A stretch of DNA of 64,000 bases from the NCBI RefSeq assembly GCF_010111755.1, contig NC_088959.1, positions 744,001-808,000 of the forward strand, in the 5' to 3' direction. Position 1 is the stretch's first letter. Every line of letters begins with the position of its first letter. The notes under the pieces are model-generated. The model was given only the letters and a program-made list of their open reading frames with translations, made no database searches and had not been told where the DNA came from. This DNA is from Nakaseomyces glabratus. Its lineage: Eukaryota > Ascomycota > Saccharomycetes > Saccharomycetales > Saccharomycetaceae. This document shows positions 57,464 through 64,000 of this stretch, piece by piece. The position numbers were made by a program, and so were the translations under genes.

Positions 57464-58123
57464 TCTGATCTCTACCTTTCCTAGGAAATGCCAGTTTTAA
57501 AGAAACTGGTAGGACTGAGTCAAAGTACAATTGTTAAAACCAACATTCTATTATAACTATTACAAACATTCATTTTGGCACTTCAGATTTTTATTCCCTA
57601 GATTCAAGATTACGGATAAAATGATGTTGCCACTTGTATTATTACGAAAGTGAACATTCATTTACTATACACGCTTAGATAAAATTTTCTTTTATAGAAA
57701 CTAACATATATTTGATTTTACTACTGTAGCTGAAGCGTATGCATTGTGTTCCCAAAATCAAACGACGAAATGGTGGCATTTTCCAATTCGATAAGGCCTC
57801 CACGTTATAATTGGCATAGTCTCTCTTGCCATATTTGATTGCTTAGTTTCTTTTATTTCCATTTTCTAAATGACGTTTTTTTCACGACGGTCGCTCTGTT
57901 TCAGGCCTCGAACAACGAATTTGCCATTGAATTTTTACTAAATTTCATTTTCTGAACTAAATACCAGACGAAAAATTCGAGATTCAATAATACGGTCTGT
58001 GCTTTTTTAATTTCCCTAATAACATTAACTTTAATGACTATATATCATAAGTTTTTTACGTGTATAAGTTCAATTGCAGAGCATCAAGAAAGATAAAGAA
58101 AAGATAGCAAAAGTTTCAAAACT
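57464..58123. other. Intergenic region GPA2-STE24
   Basis: 660 bases, AT-rich: the 3' flank of GPA2 and the promoter of STE24. No motif recognised. Confidence 0.5.
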
Positions 58124-59506
58124 ATGACGGTATTTGAACTCTTTGCCTCTTTGGTGGATAGCCCAAGCATCCCATGGAAATCTATAATTACTGGTTTTTG
58201 CATCAGTCAATTTGCATTTGAGACATATCTAACCTATAGACAATACAAAGTTCTTCAAAAGAATCAACTACCACCTGTTCTAGTTAATGAAATTGATAAG
58301 GAAACCTTTGAAAAGTCCCAAGAATACTCCAAGGCTAAGGCCAAATTCTCAGTATTCACTGATCTGTTTTCGCTAGTCCAAAATTTGGCGTTTATTAAAT
58401 ATGACTTTCTACCAAGATTATGGCATATCGGTGTGAAAGTCAGTGCTCGTATACTACCTGCCAAATATGCTGCTGTGTCAACAATTGCTCAAAGTTTATG
58501 GTTCTTGGCTGTTTTGTCTAATCTGTCAACGATTATTGGCTTGCCAATCTCATACTATAAGCATTTTGTGCTTGAAGAGAAATTTGGTTTCAACAAATTG
58601 ACTGTAAAGCTGTGGATAACTGATATGATAAAGAGCACTGTCTTAAGCGCTGCATTTGGTATTCCTATCTTATTTGTCTTTTTGAAAATTTTTGAGAAAT
58701 TCCAAACTAATTTCTTGTGGTACATTTGTCTATTTGTTTTTGTTGTTCAGATTTTGGCTATCACTATAATTCCAGTTTTCATTATGCCATTGTTTAACAA
58801 ATTCACTCCACTAGAAGACGGTGAATTGAAGACATCAATAGAAAATTTGGCTGCTAAGGTTGGCTTTCCACTAGACAAGATCTTCGTAATAGACGGTTCA
58901 AAGAGATCATCTCACTCAAATGCTTACTTCACCGGTTTACCTTTTACTAATAAGAGAATTGTCTTATTTGATACCCTAATCAATGAAAGTTCTGTGGAAG
59001 AAATCACAGCTGTTTTGGCACATGAAATAGGTCACTGGCAAAAGAACCATATTGTCAACATGCTGTTCATTAGTCAAGTGCACATTTTTGCCATCTTTTC
59101 ATTGTTTACCAGTGTTTACCGTAACGTTTCTTTCTACAAGACCTTTGGTTTCAACGTTGGATTCAACGAGATTTTAAATGCTGCAGGAAGTTCTACCACT
59201 GTGTATACCCCTGATTTCCCAATTATTATTGGTTTCATGCTATTTAATGATCTTTTGACACCAATGGAATGTGGTATGAACTTTGTCATGAGCTTGATCT
59301 CCAGACTTCACGAATATCAGGCAGATGCTTATGCCAAAGCACTAGGATATACTCAAAACTTGGGTAGAGCCTTGATTAATTTGCAAATCAAGAATCTATC
59401 CACAATGGATGTTGACCCATTATACTCAAGCTATCATTATTCTCATCCAACATTAGCTGAAAGATTAACTGCTATCGACTTTGTTAATGAGAAGAAGAAA
59501 GAATGA
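58124..59506 (+). CDS. STE24: CaaX prenyl protease 1, Ste24
   Basis: Integral-membrane zinc metalloprotease (M48 family) of the ER and inner nuclear membrane. It removes the -aaX tripeptide from prenylated proteins, makes an N-terminal cut in the a-factor precursor and clears blocked translocons. The 460 residues (453 in S. cerevisiae) contain several membrane helices and the zinc motif HEIGH at residues 300-304. The distal glutamate ligand lies in SRLHEYQADAYA and the conserved YHYSHPTLAERL is near the end. The Lys-rich C-terminus (NEKKKE) resembles an ER-retrieval signal. In S. cerevisiae the gene is YJR117W, so its position between GPA2 and RPN3 reflects another copy of the ancestral order. 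Confidence 0.98.
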   Translation: MTVFELFASLVDSPSIPWKSIITGFCISQFAFETYLTYRQYKVLQKNQLPPVLVNEIDKETFEKSQEYSKAKAKFSVFTDLFSLVQNLAFIKYDFLPRLWHIGVKVSARILPAKYAAVSTIAQSLWFLAVLSNLSTIIGLPISYYKHFVLEEKFGFNKLTVKLWITDMIKSTVLSAAFGIPILFVFLKIFEKFQTNFLWYICLFVFVVQILAITIIPVFIMPLFNKFTPLEDGELKTSIENLAAKVGFPLDKIFVIDGSKRSSHSNAYFTGLPFTNKRIVLFDTLINESSVEEITAVLAHEIGHWQKNHIVNMLFISQVHIFAIFSLFTSVYRNVSFYKTFGFNVGFNEILNAAGSSTTVYTPDFPIIIGFMLFNDLLTPMECGMNFVMSLISRLHEYQADAYAKALGYTQNLGRALINLQIKNLSTMDVDPLYSSYHYSHPTLAERLTAIDFVNEKKKE

Positions 59507-60025
59507 GCTCCATTAAGGATCATGATATTGCATGTATGCTATTTAAGTTTATAATTTAACAACTTTTAATATTTCCTTAAATCTTTTTACATATCGATAG
59601 TTCCTGTCATGTCTACATACTCGTAAAAACAAGCGGAATGTGAAGACAGGTAGTATGAGAATACCATTAAAACTATCTTGACAAAGTATATACAATAAAT
59701 TAATATCATCATTGTGAACGTTGGACAGGACTCTGGGAATTAAGTTCAACGAAGCGAGACTTCCCTTTGAGACAAAGATGGCCTCCTGAACAAAAAGCAC
59801 AGCAATAAGCTCAATTTGCCACCTTTATTTGGCAATCCATTAAGCATTGCTCAGCAACCCGTGTAAAGATCAACGCCAATTAACTAATCTAGACTATTCG
59901 ATTTAATTATTATAGTTTTTTTTAAGCGTTTTTCCTGTCTTAATCTATTAGTTACAAAAGGTTGCATCTTTTCATTGCTATTGTAACATCCCAAAGATTA
60001 GTACTTGAAACTATCAGCAGTTACA
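59507..60025. promoter_or_regulatory. Intergenic region STE24-RPN3 with PACE
   Basis: 519 bases. Contains a perfect Rpn4-type PACE element at 59815-59823. An 83-codon frame on the minus strand (59549-59800) is not convincing. No other feature. Confidence 0.6.
59815..59823 (-). promoter_or_regulatory. PACE element (Rpn4 site) of RPN3
   Basis: TTTGCCACC on the + strand, that is, GGTGGCAAA on the minus strand, an exact proteasome-associated control element. It sits about 200 bases before the RPN3 ATG. Rpn4 uses it to co-induce proteasome genes. Confidence 0.85.
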
Positions 60026-61564
60026 ATGACAACAGACTTAATGGATGTGGATACTCCCTTGGAGAATGAAATGAATGGAAGCAAGAATGAAGATGTCAGA
60101 TACGCTGAGGAGAAGACAATGTCAGAGATAATTGATACATTAAAAGTTATCGCTAAGACCACAGCATCCCTAGACCATCGTTATATTTGGAGAGCACTAA
60201 AGGAATTGAGTAAAATTAGGAAAAACTACCTGAATCAAGAAACATTGGCTATACTAGTCTCTGTATTATATCCAGACCACTCAGAGTATAAGGTTGATTT
60301 GTTGAAGTACATAAATGAGAAGCACAAATCTGAAGTACCACACGCAGATGAAATCAGGGCAAAATACCCAGCAGCTTTCTATGAGATAACTTCTGATGGA
60401 AAATCTTTGGCAGTTTCAGCGGAAATCAATGCATTTATTCATTTATTGACCCAACTCTACTTGTTAGACAATCAGAAAATCATAGAGCTTATTTCCTTTA
60501 ACAACAAAGTTGTGTTACCAAAGATTTTAAAATATTACAACCAAAGATCGTTAGATTTAATCAATTCAAAACTATGGTTTTATATAGTAATGGCGCATGA
60601 ACAACAAGACATTAACGGAGGTTATGTTGATCTTCGCAATGAAATGATGAAGGCTCTAAAGACGGCATCTTTGAAGCATGATAACGAAACTCGGGCGATG
60701 CTGATCACTTTGATTTTGAGATTCTTCTTAGCCTCAGGTGAAATAGATGCTGCGTCGGATTTTATCAATAAAGTTGATCCTTTGACTTCTGATGTCTCTA
60801 GTCCTTTGGAGGCCAGATTTTTCTTCTACCAATCTAAAATCAACACCATACAATTAGACTACTCAACTGCTAATGAATATATTGTTGCCGCCATAAGAAA
60901 AGCACCTCATACAAAAAACAGTTTAGGTTTCTTACAACAAGCAAACAAATTATCATGTGTTATTCAACTCTTAATGGGTGATATTCCTGAGTTATCCTTC
61001 TTTCACCAAAATGGGATGGAGACATCTTTGAAACCTTATTACCATATCGCAGAGGCTGTCAAATTAGGTGATTTAAAGAAGTTTACTTCGACTATCACAA
61101 AATACAAACAACAACTAATAAAGGATGACAATTATCAAATTTGTGTTAGATTAAGGTCCAATGTTATAAAGACAGGTATCAGAATTATTTCTTTGACCTA
61201 CAAGAAGATTTCATTGAAGGATATATGTCTGAAGTTACATCTAGAGTCAGAACAAACTGCCGAATATATGGTATCGAGAGCTATTAGAGATGGTGTTATT
61301 GAAGCTAAGATTAACCATGAAAAGGGCTACATAGAGACCTCAGAGGTGAACAACACCTATATTACTGAAGATCCACAAACGGTATTTGATGAAAGAATTA
61401 GGTTTGTCAATCAACTTCATGACGAATGTGTTGTGGCAATGAGATACCCGCAGGATAAGAAGAAAGGGTTGAACAATCAAAACCATGACGATGAATATCT
61501 TGAAGGCGATCTGCTAGATGATTTGTCTGATTTTTCTGACATTGATGATATGGGTTTCTTGTAA
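60026..61564 (+). CDS. RPN3: 26S proteasome lid subunit Rpn3
   Basis: Non-ATPase PCI-domain subunit of the 19S regulatory-particle lid (PSMD3 family), essential for ubiquitin-dependent proteolysis. The 512 residues (523 in S. cerevisiae) follow the yeast sequence closely. TPR-like helices come first (DHRYIWRALKELSKIRKNY, LWFYIVMAHE, SLKHDNETRAML), then the PCI winged helix (about 350-440, IRIISLTYKKISLKDICLKL). The acidic C-terminus ends DLLDDLSDFSDIDDMGFL. The frame extends upstream to a TTG at 60005, but the first ATG is 60026 (MTTDLMDVDTPLENE). A PACE element upstream fits co-regulation with other proteasome genes. Followed by SRB4, as at YER021W-YER022W. Confidence 0.97.
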   Translation: MTTDLMDVDTPLENEMNGSKNEDVRYAEEKTMSEIIDTLKVIAKTTASLDHRYIWRALKELSKIRKNYLNQETLAILVSVLYPDHSEYKVDLLKYINEKHKSEVPHADEIRAKYPAAFYEITSDGKSLAVSAEINAFIHLLTQLYLLDNQKIIELISFNNKVVLPKILKYYNQRSLDLINSKLWFYIVMAHEQQDINGGYVDLRNEMMKALKTASLKHDNETRAMLITLILRFFLASGEIDAASDFINKVDPLTSDVSSPLEARFFFYQSKINTIQLDYSTANEYIVAAIRKAPHTKNSLGFLQQANKLSCVIQLLMGDIPELSFFHQNGMETSLKPYYHIAEAVKLGDLKKFTSTITKYKQQLIKDDNYQICVRLRSNVIKTGIRIISLTYKKISLKDICLKLHLESEQTAEYMVSRAIRDGVIEAKINHEKGYIETSEVNNTYITEDPQTVFDERIRFVNQLHDECVVAMRYPQDKKKGLNNQNHDDEYLEGDLLDDLSDFSDIDDMGFL

Positions 61565-61945
61565 TTTCGATTATATATCTACTAATTACTTGCATATATA
61601 AATGTCCATACAGAGAGGATAATAATTCATTATTGTTGAAGCGAAGTCGTTTATGACTTTCCATGCCATGTTGTTTACCAAATATTGTTCTTATTGTAGT
61701 CCCTTCGCCTTTTAGGAATTTTTTACGTAGTTGCGCAGTGGCAGTACGAGAGCTTTTGAAAATAAAGATGATATACAGGTTATTTCTATAATATTGAACC
61801 AGCATTGTTTACTTTGATAGTAGATAAGCATTATAATATAGCAAGTGAGCAAGAGTTGAAATAGTTGATAGCTAATAAGCTTTGCTCTCAATTTAGTTAC
61901 CTGGGGCTTGTGAGGTTCCTTAGAAGACACTAAGTAAAGTTGAGT
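61565..61945. other. Intergenic region RPN3-SRB4
   Basis: 381 bases, AT-rich. Short frames on both strands overlap but show no protein-like features. No element recognised. Confidence 0.5.
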
Positions 61946-63976
61946 ATGACGCAGCTAACCGAAAATACAGATGAATTGCATAGCATTAGGTTGGCTATAG
62001 ATCCCAATTTGATCACATTACCAATAGGATCAAAGTCAACCTCGCCACACTCAAATTCGACTTCTGATGGTAATCCAGAATCACATAATACTGAGAACGA
62101 AGAAGTTGATAATAAAGCTGGTAGCCTGCCACCAGAACAATTTAGTAACAATAGTGCTAAGTTAATTGTAAATCCTTATGAAAAATATGGTAGGATGAGT
62201 CTAGGACAATTGATACCATTGATATCTCAACAAAGAGGACCAAATTTCAAATTTGCTGATATTAATGAAGACATATTAAAACAGGAATTAGCAATCGAAA
62301 ACGATAATGGGAAACAAGAATCAAAAGATGATACAAAAGCTGAAGATGGCATAGATACAATGGATATCGACCAAAATGATAATTCAGAGGCCAATACAAA
62401 TGATATAGGCTATAATGAATGGTCTAATGAGCCAAAGGAAGATACTGGCATATTAGACAATACACAAGATACTAATATCAATGGCGAGATGGAATCTCAA
62501 TTAACTCAAGAAGAATTCAATAAAATTAGAAAAGTAATGCTGGAACATATCAATATGGCAATGAATGAGTCTTCATTAGCAATGGAGTTTGTCAGTCTAT
62601 TACTTTCGCCGGTAAGGGAATCAACAGCGGTATCATCTATGTCACCATTTTTGAAGAAAACTGTGAATCCAGGCTCATTAAATAGTGAGAAGGTTAAAAT
62701 GCCTGCTGTGTCGCGTCGAGATAAACTGTCGTTATCAATTTTAAGTCGTGGATGGAAGCTTCGCGCACTCAATGAGGCACGAGCTATATTGAAGAAAAAT
62801 TTCACAGAAATATCGAGCTCTTTAAAACAGGAACATCACTATTGGAGTAGCATAGCGTACAATATCAGTAACAAGGATGTTTTGTTTAAAATTAGGGACA
62901 AGCAAACAACGAAGAGATCACTAGGCCTCAAATATGGATATGAGGATTCAGGATCGACTTTCAGAAATGATAGAGGAACTGCAATTCTTCGTGGGACTGA
63001 TGAAGCAAATGGCCTGGAACTTATTCCCTTAACATTAGGAAGAACAAGTACAGTTGGCAGTGTATATAAAGGCGGTAAATTTTTGAGAGTACGAATATTT
63101 ACGAAGATTGAATCTGAGGGTGATTATATTTTGAGCGGTGAGAGTAGCCTTGACAAGTTATTCAAGAATCACAGTGAGAACAGCGATTCTAAGAATGATG
63201 ATGTCAGATTGCAAATCTCAAAATTAAAGTTCTTCATCTTTGAACAAGAACTTATGCATCAATTGAAGAAAGAATGCGCTTATCTCATATCATATGGTGT
63301 AACAGTAGAGAATGAACATAAAATTGTTATTGAGTTACCAAACGAGAAGTTTGAAATAGAATATTTGAGTTTAGATGATGATTCAGTAGTGAACCATGAA
63401 CAAGATGCCCCCAAAGCCAATGATAGAAGAGCCAATCTAATGTTGGTGACTTTACGCATGCTTTTGATTGTCATCTACAAGAAAAACTTAAGACAGAAGA
63501 TGGTATCAAACACCAGGAAACATATAGCAAGCACGGAAAAAGACATTTTGTTAATAAGACCATTGCTAGGTAAAATGAGACACTCTAATCATAAGAAACT
63601 GATACGCAAGATATTAAAGGAATGCGTTCTCGAAGTAGTTCCAGACACGGAGTTGCAGGAGCGTTCCATTCAAAGCTTAGATAAAGAAGACTTTGAAACG
63701 TTTGACTTACAAGATGCTCATATTGTGAAATTGACTAAGGACATCAATGCTTTCCGAAATGTTCTGGACGTTGGGAAAACTGAGTTTACTATAGATATGA
63801 AGCAAAGTGGCAAGCTATCATTGATTCTGGAATCTCCAAACTATTGTAATGCCCAGGTATCGATAAAGTATGATAACCAAACGAGTAATACCCATTTTAA
63901 TACTGTGTCAACGGAATTTAAAGAGGTTGAAGAGTTTCTTCACTTCTTGATTTCAACCTACGTAAATCCTGAGTAA
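61946..63976 (+). CDS. SRB4: Mediator head subunit Srb4/Med17
   Basis: Essential scaffold subunit of the Mediator head, which links activators to RNA polymerase II. The 676 residues (687 in S. cerevisiae) begin MTQLTENTDELHSIRLAIDPNLITL. Conserved blocks include LGQLIPLISQQRGPNFKFADIN, MLEHINMAMNESSLAMEFVSLLL, KYGYEDSGSTFRNDRG and LPNEKFEIEYLSLDDDSVVNHEQD. The frame extends to a TTG at 61940, so the ATG at 61946 is used. An acidic linker (about 110-190) is low-complexity. The gene is complete and ends 24 bases before the window edge. Adjacent RPN3 and SRB4 match S. cerevisiae YER021W-YER022W. Confidence 0.97.
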   Translation: MTQLTENTDELHSIRLAIDPNLITLPIGSKSTSPHSNSTSDGNPESHNTENEEVDNKAGSLPPEQFSNNSAKLIVNPYEKYGRMSLGQLIPLISQQRGPNFKFADINEDILKQELAIENDNGKQESKDDTKAEDGIDTMDIDQNDNSEANTNDIGYNEWSNEPKEDTGILDNTQDTNINGEMESQLTQEEFNKIRKVMLEHINMAMNESSLAMEFVSLLLSPVRESTAVSSMSPFLKKTVNPGSLNSEKVKMPAVSRRDKLSLSILSRGWKLRALNEARAILKKNFTEISSSLKQEHHYWSSIAYNISNKDVLFKIRDKQTTKRSLGLKYGYEDSGSTFRNDRGTAILRGTDEANGLELIPLTLGRTSTVGSVYKGGKFLRVRIFTKIESEGDYILSGESSLDKLFKNHSENSDSKNDDVRLQISKLKFFIFEQELMHQLKKECAYLISYGVTVENEHKIVIELPNEKFEIEYLSLDDDSVVNHEQDAPKANDRRANLMLVTLRMLLIVIYKKNLRQKMVSNTRKHIASTEKDILLIRPLLGKMRHSNHKKLIRKILKECVLEVVPDTELQERSIQSLDKEDFETFDLQDAHIVKLTKDINAFRNVLDVGKTEFTIDMKQSGKLSLILESPNYCNAQVSIKYDNQTSNTHFNTVSTEFKEVEEFLHFLISTYVNPE

Positions 63977-64000
63977 ATATGAGGGAGTTGGTCATAGGAC

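Overview
The window is a 64 kb piece of a budding-yeast nuclear chromosome. Genes are intron-less and densely packed, intergenic DNA is AT-rich, and nearly every protein closely resembles a Saccharomyces cerevisiae one. Gene order follows the S. cerevisiae YOL091W-to-YOL070C segment of chromosome XV almost gene for gene, then switches to a YER020W-to-YER022W segment. Genes that S. cerevisiae keeps elsewhere (RPB5 = YBR154C, SMD1 = YGR074W, STE24 = YJR117W) sit inside these blocks. For RPB5 and STE24 this is the pattern left by reciprocal gene loss after the whole-genome duplication. I infer a post-duplication Saccharomycetaceae species outside Saccharomyces (Nakaseomyces, Kazachstania, Tetrapisispora or Vanderwaltozyma type). 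I cannot name the species. CTG codons fall at conserved leucines (for example STE24 at 58610-58612), so the genetic code is standard at CTG.

Layout. 1-16 kb: the 3' end of a probable SPO21, then MSH2 (mismatch repair), HAL9 (zinc-cluster regulator), MPD2 (ER disulfide isomerase), RPB5 (RNA polymerase subunit), DUF1 (WD40 deubiquitinase cofactor), MHF1 (histone-fold DNA-repair protein) and ADH1 with a long Rap1/Gcr1-type promoter. 16-32 kb: PHM7 (membrane channel family), ATG19 (Cvt receptor), IRA2 (9.1-kb Ras-GAP gene) and REX4 (rRNA-processing exonuclease). 32-50 kb: AVO1 (TORC2), ATP19 (ATP synthase), BRX1 (60S biogenesis), MDM20 (NatB), a YOL075C-type full ABCG transporter, SMD1 (splicing), THP1 (TREX-2), SDH5 (complex II assembly) and NBA1 (bud neck). 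50-56 kb: a gene-poor stretch with a pirin-family gene and one tRNA-Ser(AGA), where synteny breaks. 56-64 kb: GPA2 (Ras/cAMP-branch G-alpha), STE24 (CaaX protease), RPN3 (proteasome lid) and SRB4/MED17 (Mediator).

The genes are independent housekeeping loci, not an operon-like system. Two of them act on the same cAMP/PKA pathway (IRA2 and GPA2). Regulatory motifs agree with function in several places: MCB before MSH2, Rap1 before ADH1, PAC/RRPE before REX4 and BRX1, CCAAT before ATP19 and PACE before RPN3.

I found no previously undescribed multi-gene system. The most unusual items are the pirin-like protein with an N-terminal membrane anchor and stress-type promoter motifs (51.4-53.0 kb), a sharp GC-rich island from about 12.4 to 17.8 kb that ends inside the PHM7 coding region, a possible gene relic next to RPB5, and the synteny breakpoint beside the tRNA. 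Several open reading frames can be extended upstream to a TTG or GTG codon. I used the first plausible ATG instead, and the entries say so.
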